From positions 1 to 62,801 of the IMG/VR virus record IMGVR_UViG_3300028829_005419: DNA of 62,801 nt; one strand, 5' to 3'. A program made the translations under genes and the position numbers. Below the pieces are notes generated by a model. That model was not told where the DNA came from. It made no database searches and saw only the letters and a list, made by a program, of their open reading frames with translations. This document shows, in pieces, positions 40,985-50,724 of the stretch (positions within the stretch are counted from its first letter, which is position 1; each line of letters starts with the position of its first letter). The DNA comes from a virus.

Positions 40985-43900
40985 ATGAGCTTAAAAAAGT
41001 ATTTTGAGATAACAGAAGACATAAAGTCTCTGTCAGGTAAAACAGCAGAAGAAATCGGCTCTCAAGTAGAGTCGGCTGAATATCATGTACAAGACATTAT
41101 CGAGGAAGAAAGGTATATCCCTAGGGTAGACTTTTCTGATCCTGCTAACTTTGCTCGTTATGGTTCGGCTGTTGAATACTATGATCAAGCCATTAAAAGA
41201 ATATATAATGAATATCCATACGATGGTTCATTAAGAGAGCGCCTTGAATGGCAAAACGCGTCCACTTACATTGATTTACATATCTATGACAACCTATACC
41301 CTAGAACAAACGGGTATGCGATTATGTCCGCAGACGGCTGGGGAACACAGACTTCCACCGCTGATGGGTATGGATTATCTGGCGATCTAGAATACATTTA
41401 TGTAAAAGGTGGCCCGAACCCTAATCCAAATGGCTCTACACCACTTTCTACACAGTTCACAGGTTCTAACTATTATGAGCCAGATAAGAACAGGGGCTCC
41501 AACTTAGAGATCGATTTAGCAACTCAAGGTGCTTCCTTAGAGTTCTGGCTTAATAAAGCCAGTTTTATAACCAGTTCCACAGAAAAAGAAGTTCTCTTCG
41601 ATCTTTGGAATGGCGAAAACTCATCTTCTGCTGATTATGTTAGATTTAGATTAGAACTCTCCGGAGCCGCAGATGGTTTAGATCCATTTCTTCTTACGAT
41701 CTACTCTGGCTCAACAGGATTCTACCAGCAATCTATTGCAGCATCTACATTTACAACAGCATCGGTTGCTGATAGTAACTGGCACCATTATGCTGTAACA
41801 GCCAAATCAGCATCAAGTGGCGTAACTACAAGATTCTATGTAGATGGAGATTTAAATAACGAAAGCACTCTTGGAACTGCCGGCATTAATGATACGGATA
41901 GTTCAAGCCTGAGAGCATACATTGGTGCTCTTATTGCTTCGCCTTCCGGCTCAACAGCAGCAGTAGGCGCCGGTAAGTTATCTGGATCAGTAGACGAACT
42001 TAGGTACTGGAAAACGCAGCGTTCTTCTAAGGAAATAGGTCGCTTTTGGTTTACTCAAGTTGGAGGTGGAGTCAACACCGATCCAACTCCATTTACAACA
42101 ACAGAAGAGTCTGCCAATGTAGACTTGGGAGTTTACTTTAAGTTTAACGAAGGAATCACGGGAGTTACAGCAACTGATAGTTCAGTTTTGGATTACTCTG
42201 GTCGTTTCTCAAATGGCGCCTGGACAGGTTACACCACTAACTCTAGAAACACCGGCTCTGCGATTGTTCTTTCAAACGCAGCCATAAGTGAGTTCAAAGA
42301 TCCTATCATTTATTCTTTCCACCCAGAGGTGGTGTCATTATCTTCGGGATTGGAATCCTCTGGATCGGCTCACGATGTTAATAACAATGCGTCCATATAC
42401 AACTCGATTCCTTCATGGATTACAGAGGAAGATATTGAGGGATCAAAGAATGTTAAGTATCTAACACAAATAATCTCCAGTTATTTTGATACATTACATC
42501 TTCAGATCGAGAACTTAAACCAACTTAAGAATATCCAATACCTTAGCGGAAGTGATAAGCCACTACCATTTGCTGAAAAACTATTATCCTCATACGGTTT
42601 TGTGGCACCAGAGATCTTCTTAGATGCTGATGTTCTTGAGAAACTAGCCGATAGAAGTGAAGATCTTGTATACGAAAAGTCTTTACACGATACAAAGAAC
42701 ATTATCTACCAGAACATTTACAACAACTTAAACTACATTTACAAATCCAAGGGAACAGTAAAGTCGTTTAGAAACTTGATTCGCTGCTTTGGTATTGATG
42801 ACGAACTTATAAAACTTAACATGTATGCTGACAACGTTCAGTATGAAATGCGAAACAACAGAAGAAACGTCGTCGTCGCAGATAAGTTTGCTAACTTTAA
42901 TACTGCCGAGAACAAATCTGCGACAGTATACAACTATGCTGATTCTTCAAATGCAAATTCTGTTGGCTATGTAACGTCTAGCACAAGTTTGTCCGATGGG
43001 TATGCTACTACATTGGAAGCAGACATACTCTTTCCCCTTAAGTTGGACAAATCTTCAACTGTTTATGTTAATACTAATACTATAAGCGCATCACTATTCG
43101 GCGTCCACACAGCAGTAAACACAGCATCTGATACAACGTGGGCTGCATCTGACGCATCAAACTTCCAAGTTTATGCCGTTAGAGATGAGTTGGATTCTAC
43201 AAATGTTAAGTTTGTATTAACCGGCACTGCTGGTGGATCCGTGCCGGAAATATCGTCTGTCCTATATGAGGATGTGTATAACAACACAACTTGGAACCTT
43301 TCAGTTAGAATAAGACCAGAACAATATCCATTAAGAGGTTTGGTCGACGGCACTAACACAAACTACGTTGTTGAACTTCACGGCGTTGAGACCGATTCGG
43401 GAGAGATTCTAGAGCAGTTCACAGTTTCTGGAACTGTAACGAATCCTCCAGCAGCATTCGTTACCGACAACAAGAGATTTTATATTGGAGCACACAGAAC
43501 AAACTTTACCGGTTCTGTGTTAGAGACATCGGATATAAAGGTTAATGCTTGTAGATATTGGCTCGATTATATTCCAGATGAAGCATTAGCAGCACACTCG
43601 CTAGATACTGAAAACTATGGAGCACTGCAGCCTCATCTTTATGCCTTCCCGTTTAATCCATCAGCTTCTTTTGGAGACGTAACACAGTTCGATACTCTAA
43701 CATTTAACTGGGAGTTCTTAACTAATACTGGCTCTAATACGCTAGGACAACTAGTAGTTGATGACATTAGTTCTGGGTCAGCCGATTTTACAAGATTTGG
43801 TGATTTAGGAAATATCCTAAACAAGCAGCATACTGCTAGGGGTGACTTCTTTAAGGTATCCTCCACCACAGCAATAGATAAAGATTACGTTGTATCTTCT

Positions 43901-46900
43901 AAACTTAATCTACCAGAGAACATGCAATCGGAGGATATGGTCAAGGTTCTATCAACCGAAGACCAAGATGTCTTTACAACTGAGTCAAGACCGATAAACT
44001 ATTACTTTGCTTTTGAAAAGAGCATGTATCAGACGATCTCTGAGGAGATTATCAACTACTTTGCAAACCTTAAAGATCTTCACAACTTAATAGGAGATCC
44101 CGTTGAAAGGTTCCGTCCTGAGTATAAACAACTTAAGTTTATGCGACAGAAGTTCTTTGAGAAAGTTGGCAACGATGAACTAGACTTTGACAAGTTCTAT
44201 GAGTTCTATAAGTGGTTTGACTCTTCTTTGTCAGTGATGCTCGGTCAGCTTGTTCCAGCATCAGCCGATTTCTCCGATAACATAAAAACTATTATAGAAA
44301 ACCACATTCTAGAGAGATCAAAATACAGAAATATATTTCCTTTCCTTGAGAAAAAGGGAACAACAGATATATCTGGGATTGTTGATACGCCTAACGGGGA
44401 ATATCCATCAGATTCGAGTCATCATGATTTAGCAGCAGGCTCTGGGATAAACTCTACCACTAAACTGACAAAGAGACAGGTTGGGTCATCCAACTATCTT
44501 CAAACTAAAAGGTGGAAGTTCTTACACTCCCCGGATGAATCAGCAGATCAAGAAAATGCTAATCTACCATGGCAAAGATATCGCAAAGAATCGACATCCT
44601 CAGATAGAACTGGCATTCTAGACGCAGTACGTTCTGGTTATAACAGAAGGATTGGATCACCAGTTAAACTGTCTGTACAAGCACAGACGGCACTTGCTGG
44701 TACATCGCGCCACCAAAGTAACAAGCCTGATTTTGCTTTCGCAGCTACACAGCCTTATGGTCCTCTTGTAGCGACATCTAATATTCCAAAAAATATTATG
44801 TTGTCCTTTGATACGGATGTGGAAGAGTTGATTGATACACCAGACGTATACTCTCCGGAAGCCAAGCAAAGACTAGGCTTTGGATTGAACCCGTCAATCA
44901 ACAGAGGCGACAACGATAAGTTAAAATTTGATGGCAACATGTATGCCCCATTTAGCTTATATAGTTCTTCTGTTACAACAGGATACAACTCAGTAGTATC
45001 CGCAGGATATAAGTCAGGCGTAACTGTCACAAACTTACACAATGACTTTGTTAATAATACTGACACCCCATTACAGGGTCCATTCACAGAGAAGTTTGTT
45101 GGCGGAAGATATTATCGACATACAGAGTTAAATGCCGGCACTGACACTCGCGAAAATAGAGCAGAAGGCTTCCGCCTAACTCTGGGATTAGACACTGGAA
45201 GCGCTGAGATACCGTCTGGTGCGGTTGGAGCATTAGGCATAGTTCCACCAAACTATCCGTTTGCGGACTCTCCATCGGGCTCTGCTCCCCTAGGATGGCT
45301 GGCTGATCTACCAACAGCCCAGAGGTTCAGAGATGAAACGGCAAAACGTGCGGTTAACATTAAGAATATCTTAATGACAACTGCCTCTGTCGGAACAAGA
45401 TTGTCGGGAACAATAACCCACAACGCAATCGGTAACTACCAGAAAAACTATCAAGTCATTCAGACGGCAGGCCGTTCTATCAATGATCCGTTTTTCCAAG
45501 ATCAATCATTTGATTTTGCTCTTTATCCAGAGACACTAGCGACAAGAGGGCGCTTTCCGCTTTATTACGCAGTATCGTCACCGGCTGTAAAAGCGACAGG
45601 TACTATTGGACTTCTCAATAATCCTCCATCATCATCCGTTCAAGCCTTTGATATACCGTTTTTAAGAAATGATGGAGTTGTTCAAAACATAGCAATCTTT
45701 TTTACAACAGCGTCTACTGATTTCTCAGGTTATCCAACCATACTTGTGCAGGTTAAAGGCTCACTCACGGTTACCCGTGATATTCTTCAGGACGCTTTAG
45801 ATGACTCTCCTTTTGGAACTGTTTACGGCGGCACCACGAGCGCTAACGGCGCCGATACGATTGATATAGTACAAGGGGCTGGTGGCGTATTAGGTAATGG
45901 AACTATCACAGATGACAGCTCTGGAAACTTAAGGGCAACCGGATTCACTGGCGGCGCCGATGCTATAATAGATACCGGAGAAGATAACGCAAACACAGGA
46001 GGCAACCTAAACTACGAGCTTCCAAACAGAACCGGCGCGAACTCAAATGAAACTGTCATTGTTAACCGGTTCGCTGGTTGCGGCTACGAGGTGATGTCCC
46101 GGGGCTATATGGATCCTGCTCATGAAGAGTTATCTGTATACAATGTATTACCTTACCGAAATCTTTCCGTTAGAAACTATGGCTTATCCGGTTCTGCGTC
46201 AGTTGATCCAACTGCTGGAAGAACTATCACGATCGTTGATCAGATTGGAAAGAATCGAGGGCTCGATCAAAGAGCCACACTTCACGCTGGTCCATTTGGT
46301 TCTGATGCAGCGTATGGCTCCGTACCGGCTAACACATATGTTACAACTCCTTCTTGGCACAAGACTAACAGAAACCGACGACGACGTATTGCCTCTGCCT
46401 CTGCGGGATACTTCACGCAAGAAGTATTTGACAACTTATTCGTTCAGCACGCTATCCCACGTTCTACACAGCAGTATTCCTGGGTTACAGCTTCTCTGGC
46501 AGTGGGACAGATTATCTATGGAAATGATAGACCATCTTGTTTTAGCGCGAGCACTTTAAGTCAACTAATCATATCAGGAACATATGAAGATACTACATTT
46601 GTTGGATTAACAACTGCTTTGGTAGATCCAATAACCGCTTCTTCTCACACAATAGGTTTCCCACTTGATTCAAACTCTGTATCGGTTTATGTTAACGCAG
46701 ACTATTGGCACGGATCAGCATTAGATAACGATGCTGATTTGTTGAATGTTCTAACTACAATGCGTAACGGACCATATGGATATCCAACTTGGAAGCAAAT
46801 CCGTGCTGGTGAGACAAAGGTCGCGAGAAACTTAAGAGAAACAAACCAGATTGGTTATCTAGTCCCGCCAAAACGTTTGCTTGATTTGAAAGATGGACCA

Positions 46901-49813
46901 AGTTTAGGGTTGAAGCCAAACACGTTTGTTGACTTCACAGAAGCTCCTATCTCGATGAACTCTTCTCCAATAACCTTTATGTTGGAAGACAACACATCAG
47001 ATTCTAATGTAGCAAACAATGTTATTGTTGATGCTCCGTTTAGAAACGAGATCGATTACTTCTCACACAATGAGTTAAATAACTTCTATGGATTAAAGTC
47101 TAATGTCGACAGACTTAAATCTTATCGCTCTATACTTGACTTCACTTTAAGTAGCAGCATGAGCGTAGCAGTTTCATACACAGAAAATCTATATCCATCA
47201 GATATCAATATGTTTGATGATATAGTTCGTAGAAGAACAAACTTTACTATCACAAACATTTGGGATGATGATAGAACCAAGCGCTCTGCCACATATGGTG
47301 GGAAAGATAACTCACAGGGAGTAGCCATTAATTCTAGTTCAACATGGCCTCTTGATGGTCACTTAAACTTTGCTACAACATCGTCTGTTAGGACTGATGA
47401 TGGTGCTGGCGAACTGATGAACTCTTATTCTAGATTTGGTCTCCAAACTGTAGCAAACATTAGACCAGCGGCAACCTATGCTGCCCGCGTCCCTGCGGGA
47501 TCATCGAGTGCAGGGGGCGATAAAGTTTATGCCGGCGATGCTCTTTGGGAAGCAGGAACACAATCAGGTAAGAAGCCATATGAAGATTATTCTACATATG
47601 CTGAAAAGATTGCTTTGGTAGGAAAGGATCACTCAATAGTCCCAGAGTTTAGAATCAGTGAACTTATAGAGACTTATGTAGAAGATAATGAGGGTGATTT
47701 CTTAGTTGATATTGATAATGTGTTTAGCCTGACTGGGGCTGCTATCAGTGATAGTTCACATACTGATTTCTATAAGACTTATTCAAACTCTGATTTCTTA
47801 AAGTATTTCTCTGTTATTGATGAGGATCTAAATGAGCAACGTTCTGGGATTCTTAAGATCGAAAGAGATAAGGTTTCTCTTCGCTGTAATGCTCTTCTTA
47901 AGTTCCTTCCATATAAGGGATTCTACCCGGCAGAAAGAACAGTAGAGTTGGCGTCCTTATTCTCACGGTCTTATGCTCCGTATGCTGAGGTGTCTGATGC
48001 CGGCAGCGCAATTCGCTCTCAATCTTATAGAACACTTTTAGAACCATTATTTTCCCCGGGTATTTTGTTTAATACTATTAAGTCTGGCATTGGTGTAAGC
48101 AGTTACGTCCTAGCCAATACCGGTACTATCGCAAAAGATGTTACTGCGAATGAATCAATTCCGGTTGTGCCTTGTACTGCCTCATACTTGTTTGAAGGTA
48201 CAGTTAACTATGGCGCACAAATTTCTCTCTCATCGAACAATCCAGCCTATCCCGGCGCCAATGGCTATTACATCCAAAAGATGCCTTTTGAGTCCCTATA
48301 TCGTCCTTTGAACTATTTTAACGAGAACTTTATAACCGGCTCAGGAGCGTGGTATGACACAGGTGTAGCAAATGACGAACTTCTTGATAGTGGCGGCTCC
48401 GGAAATGTATACATGAAAATCAATGCTGGCAAGAAGTTCTACGAGCTAGCAATCGACAACTTCTTATGTGAGACAACTAACTTTTTCACAAATGGAATGT
48501 CGGGCATGTCCTCCAAAAGAGAGGACCAATTTGAGCCGGTTGTATCGGGATCAGAATACAGAATGCGTCTAAAAATGTTTAGAACTTTGACTACTGATCT
48601 AAAAGTAGATACGAGTTCTTTTGATATGTATTCCCGCGAAGGTGCCTTTGGGTACCCACTAGGTGGGAACACTCCGCACACGGCAAGCTCGTACTTTACG
48701 CATGTAACTGCCCCTTACTGGTCTGGTTCGGCAGATATAGAGTTTGTATACACAGCACAAACTACGGGTGTACCGACTCTAGAAGAGATATTATCAAACA
48801 CATACTTTGTATATTCTAGACAAGCAAGAGATGGATATCCCAATAGAACAGCGATGTACATGGATTCATGTTTTGATTTTAAACAGTATTATTCCGAAGT
48901 TCCCCGAGGCACAGTTTCTCCTCAAAAGCGCTGGCTAATCCAGCCGAAGTTTGAAACCCCAATATTAAACTTTGCGAATGTTGACAGCACAAGAACAACG
49001 GGAAGTTTTGTCAATGGAGCACTTTCAACAGCAGAGCAGATAAAAGTGAAAGGAATGTGGCATCAATACGGCATAATCCCGACCGGTTCACAAGAAGGCG
49101 TATTCTATGTGGTTGAAAAAACCGATGGAACTGCCGGTATATCCAATGCTACATTTAACTTTACTGATTTTAAATCTTTGGCTGATGTAGTTGGAATAGA
49201 CACGGGAATCCCACAACGAGTAGGGGAAGTTAAGAAGCAAAACGTTCTTGAAGAAGCAGTGGTTGCGATTCCATTCAAGACAGTAAACAATAGAAGAAAG
49301 TTCTTTGGCATCAAGAAAGATAATGCCGAGTATGAAAACATTAGTCAAAAACTAGAGAAATATGTATTCCCACCAAAATTTGACTTTGTAACGAATGCGA
49401 CAGTTAAACCAATATTGATGTATGCTTTCGAGTTCTCGGCAACGATCACACAGCAAGATATCGCTGATATGTGGCAAAACTTGCCGCCAAACATTAATGA
49501 AAAGTTTGAGCAAAAAGAAGTAGTTATCGATGATAAGCAAGTTCTTGATTTACTCGTTGACAACTCTGAGGATATTCAGTGGCTTGTTTTCAAGGTTAAG
49601 AAGCGCGCCAAGAAATCTTTCGAGAAGTACAGAAGATCATTAGTAACAGAAGATACTTCTGCTTTCGAAGACAACATTGGCGATTATTCATATAACTGGC
49701 CCTACGATTACTTCTCATTGGTCGAACTAGTTAAGTTGGATGAAACAGTTCAGTATGCTTCTAAAGATGTTGCTGGCGGTCCCCCAGTAGTAGCTGTAGG
49801 AAATGATACATAA
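40985..49813 (+). CDS. Giant tail/baseplate protein with LamG domain (2942 residues)
   Basis: The largest gene in the window. A concanavalin A/LamG-like domain is visible at about residues 170-350 (GASLEFWLNK, DSNWHHYAVTA, RFYVDGDLN, GSVDELRYWKTQ), a fold that often binds glycans. Further regions alternate helical blocks (about 480-620 and 1010-1120) and beta-rich, Ser/Gly-rich segments. One uninterrupted frame of 8.8 kb shows no frameshift. Position after gp6 suggests a wedge or baseplate-periphery protein, comparable to gp7 but nearly three times longer. No peptidase or glycosidase motif was recognised. Confidence 0.75.
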   Translation: MSLKKYFEITEDIKSLSGKTAEEIGSQVESAEYHVQDIIEEERYIPRVDFSDPANFARYGSAVEYYDQAIKRIYNEYPYDGSLRERLEWQNASTYIDLHIYDNLYPRTNGYAIMSADGWGTQTSTADGYGLSGDLEYIYVKGGPNPNPNGSTPLSTQFTGSNYYEPDKNRGSNLEIDLATQGASLEFWLNKASFITSSTEKEVLFDLWNGENSSSADYVRFRLELSGAADGLDPFLLTIYSGSTGFYQQSIAASTFTTASVADSNWHHYAVTAKSASSGVTTRFYVDGDLNNESTLGTAGINDTDSSSLRAYIGALIASPSGSTAAVGAGKLSGSVDELRYWKTQRSSKEIGRFWFTQVGGGVNTDPTPFTTTEESANVDLGVYFKFNEGITGVTATDSSVLDYSGRFSNGAWTGYTTNSRNTGSAIVLSNAAISEFKDPIIYSFHPEVVSLSSGLESSGSAHDVNNNASIYNSIPSWITEEDIEGSKNVKYLTQIISSYFDTLHLQIENLNQLKNIQYLSGSDKPLPFAEKLLSSYGFVAPEIFLDADVLEKLADRSEDLVYEKSLHDTKNIIYQNIYNNLNYIYKSKGTVKSFRNLIRCFGIDDELIKLNMYADNVQYEMRNNRRNVVVADKFANFNTAENKSATVYNYADSSNANSVGYVTSSTSLSDGYATTLEADILFPLKLDKSSTVYVNTNTISASLFGVHTAVNTASDTTWAASDASNFQVYAVRDELDSTNVKFVLTGTAGGSVPEISSVLYEDVYNNTTWNLSVRIRPEQYPLRGLVDGTNTNYVVELHGVETDSGEILEQFTVSGTVTNPPAAFVTDNKRFYIGAHRTNFTGSVLETSDIKVNACRYWLDYIPDEALAAHSLDTENYGALQPHLYAFPFNPSASFGDVTQFDTLTFNWEFLTNTGSNTLGQLVVDDISSGSADFTRFGDLGNILNKQHTARGDFFKVSSTTAIDKDYVVSSKLNLPENMQSEDMVKVLSTEDQDVFTTESRPINYYFAFEKSMYQTISEEIINYFANLKDLHNLIGDPVERFRPEYKQLKFMRQKFFEKVGNDELDFDKFYEFYKWFDSSLSVMLGQLVPASADFSDNIKTIIENHILERSKYRNIFPFLEKKGTTDISGIVDTPNGEYPSDSSHHDLAAGSGINSTTKLTKRQVGSSNYLQTKRWKFLHSPDESADQENANLPWQRYRKESTSSDRTGILDAVRSGYNRRIGSPVKLSVQAQTALAGTSRHQSNKPDFAFAATQPYGPLVATSNIPKNIMLSFDTDVEELIDTPDVYSPEAKQRLGFGLNPSINRGDNDKLKFDGNMYAPFSLYSSSVTTGYNSVVSAGYKSGVTVTNLHNDFVNNTDTPLQGPFTEKFVGGRYYRHTELNAGTDTRENRAEGFRLTLGLDTGSAEIPSGAVGALGIVPPNYPFADSPSGSAPLGWLADLPTAQRFRDETAKRAVNIKNILMTTASVGTRLSGTITHNAIGNYQKNYQVIQTAGRSINDPFFQDQSFDFALYPETLATRGRFPLYYAVSSPAVKATGTIGLLNNPPSSSVQAFDIPFLRNDGVVQNIAIFFTTASTDFSGYPTILVQVKGSLTVTRDILQDALDDSPFGTVYGGTTSANGADTIDIVQGAGGVLGNGTITDDSSGNLRATGFTGGADAIIDTGEDNANTGGNLNYELPNRTGANSNETVIVNRFAGCGYEVMSRGYMDPAHEELSVYNVLPYRNLSVRNYGLSGSASVDPTAGRTITIVDQIGKNRGLDQRATLHAGPFGSDAAYGSVPANTYVTTPSWHKTNRNRRRRIASASAGYFTQEVFDNLFVQHAIPRSTQQYSWVTASLAVGQIIYGNDRPSCFSASTLSQLIISGTYEDTTFVGLTTALVDPITASSHTIGFPLDSNSVSVYVNADYWHGSALDNDADLLNVLTTMRNGPYGYPTWKQIRAGETKVARNLRETNQIGYLVPPKRLLDLKDGPSLGLKPNTFVDFTEAPISMNSSPITFMLEDNTSDSNVANNVIVDAPFRNEIDYFSHNELNNFYGLKSNVDRLKSYRSILDFTLSSSMSVAVSYTENLYPSDINMFDDIVRRRTNFTITNIWDDDRTKRSATYGGKDNSQGVAINSSSTWPLDGHLNFATTSSVRTDDGAGELMNSYSRFGLQTVANIRPAATYAARVPAGSSSAGGDKVYAGDALWEAGTQSGKKPYEDYSTYAEKIALVGKDHSIVPEFRISELIETYVEDNEGDFLVDIDNVFSLTGAAISDSSHTDFYKTYSNSDFLKYFSVIDEDLNEQRSGILKIERDKVSLRCNALLKFLPYKGFYPAERTVELASLFSRSYAPYAEVSDAGSAIRSQSYRTLLEPLFSPGILFNTIKSGIGVSSYVLANTGTIAKDVTANESIPVVPCTASYLFEGTVNYGAQISLSSNNPAYPGANGYYIQKMPFESLYRPLNYFNENFITGSGAWYDTGVANDELLDSGGSGNVYMKINAGKKFYELAIDNFLCETTNFFTNGMSGMSSKREDQFEPVVSGSEYRMRLKMFRTLTTDLKVDTSSFDMYSREGAFGYPLGGNTPHTASSYFTHVTAPYWSGSADIEFVYTAQTTGVPTLEEILSNTYFVYSRQARDGYPNRTAMYMDSCFDFKQYYSEVPRGTVSPQKRWLIQPKFETPILNFANVDSTRTTGSFVNGALSTAEQIKVKGMWHQYGIIPTGSQEGVFYVVEKTDGTAGISNATFNFTDFKSLADVVGIDTGIPQRVGEVKKQNVLEEAVVAIPFKTVNNRRKFFGIKKDNAEYENISQKLEKYVFPPKFDFVTNATVKPILMYAFEFSATITQQDIADMWQNLPPNINEKFEQKEVVIDDKQVLDLLVDNSEDIQWLVFKVKKRAKKSFEKYRRSLVTEDTSAFEDNIGDYSYNWPYDYFSLVELVKLDETVQYASKDVAGGPPVVAVGNDT

Positions 49814-50724
49814 TGGAGTTTTTTAACAAAAAAGAAGAAGTTCTTGAGGTTATGCTCACCAACTATGGACGAGATCGTCTCGCGGCCGGCCAACTAAATC
49901 CAACTTATTACGCCTTCTTCGATGATGACGTAATGTACGATGTTAGTGGATCTGGGTATACAGAGGATCAGAACGATGCCGAACCAAGAATCCAAAGCAA
50001 CACTCCAAAGTTAAAAATCAATCCAACCAGGGAAGGCGCAGAACTTCGTGTAGGAAGGTTTGTAGATTCTATTTCTTCTTCATTTAACTCATCTATTGGA
50101 GGGCACACGTCAGATCCTGCTAATAATGTCGAGTTCTTTAAGAGCCAGCCCTATGGTGATAAAGGATCCATCGATGCGTATCCATTAGGTCGCTCTTCTT
50201 TGAGCATCAAGTATGCTCCCGCTTGGAATCTACAGGTTTTATCAAACCCGACAGCCTCCCAGGCACAAAGATATTTAAGTGATGAAGGATATATCGAGCA
50301 CATTCCACAGATTGATATAAGCATTGATTATGAAACTTATTTTAAGCAGGGGGAAATAACTTCTGATTCTATTACCGGATACTTGGGTGATGAGAATATC
50401 TTTTTGGCATTAAAAGAAAACTATTTAATGATAGAATTGCTTGAGGAAAATACTAATTTTGAGAAAAAGAACTTTGAAATAGAAGTATTTCAATCAAGTT
50501 CTACGGGATATACTCAAATGTCCTTTACCGCTGAAAGCGACACAGAGATAGTTAGCTCAACTCAGGATAATGTTGAATACTTTATGAATGTTTTATTTGA
50601 CAGCGAGATTCCTCTAGAAGTCATTCAAGAACTAAATATCAATGATTCGGCAATAACAACGAATGCCAGCAGGATTAAGCTAAATAGAGACCTATACTCT
50701 ACTGAGAATGAGGAGCCGTGTTAA
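49813..50724 (+). CDS. Tail structural protein, LTxxGRxRLAxG family
   Basis: 303 residues. The start EVMLTNYGRDRLAAGQLNPTYYAFFDDDVMYD matches the start of the gene at 56105 (VLTDLGRKRLAEGNG...ALGDDEIDY). The bodies differ, so they are probably distant copies that share a docking end. The start shares one base with the giant gene's stop; AGGAG near its end serves the next gene. Confidence 0.6.
   Translation: MEFFNKKEEVLEVMLTNYGRDRLAAGQLNPTYYAFFDDDVMYDVSGSGYTEDQNDAEPRIQSNTPKLKINPTREGAELRVGRFVDSISSSFNSSIGGHTSDPANNVEFFKSQPYGDKGSIDAYPLGRSSLSIKYAPAWNLQVLSNPTASQAQRYLSDEGYIEHIPQIDISIDYETYFKQGEITSDSITGYLGDENIFLALKENYLMIELLEENTNFEKKNFEIEVFQSSSTGYTQMSFTAESDTEIVSSTQDNVEYFMNVLFDSEIPLEVIQELNINDSAITTNASRIKLNRDLYSTENEEPC

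Noticed and set aside
46122-46559. 145-codon frame inside the giant tail gene
   Set aside because: It overlaps the 2942-residue gene in another frame, has no ribosome site and no recognisable protein features.
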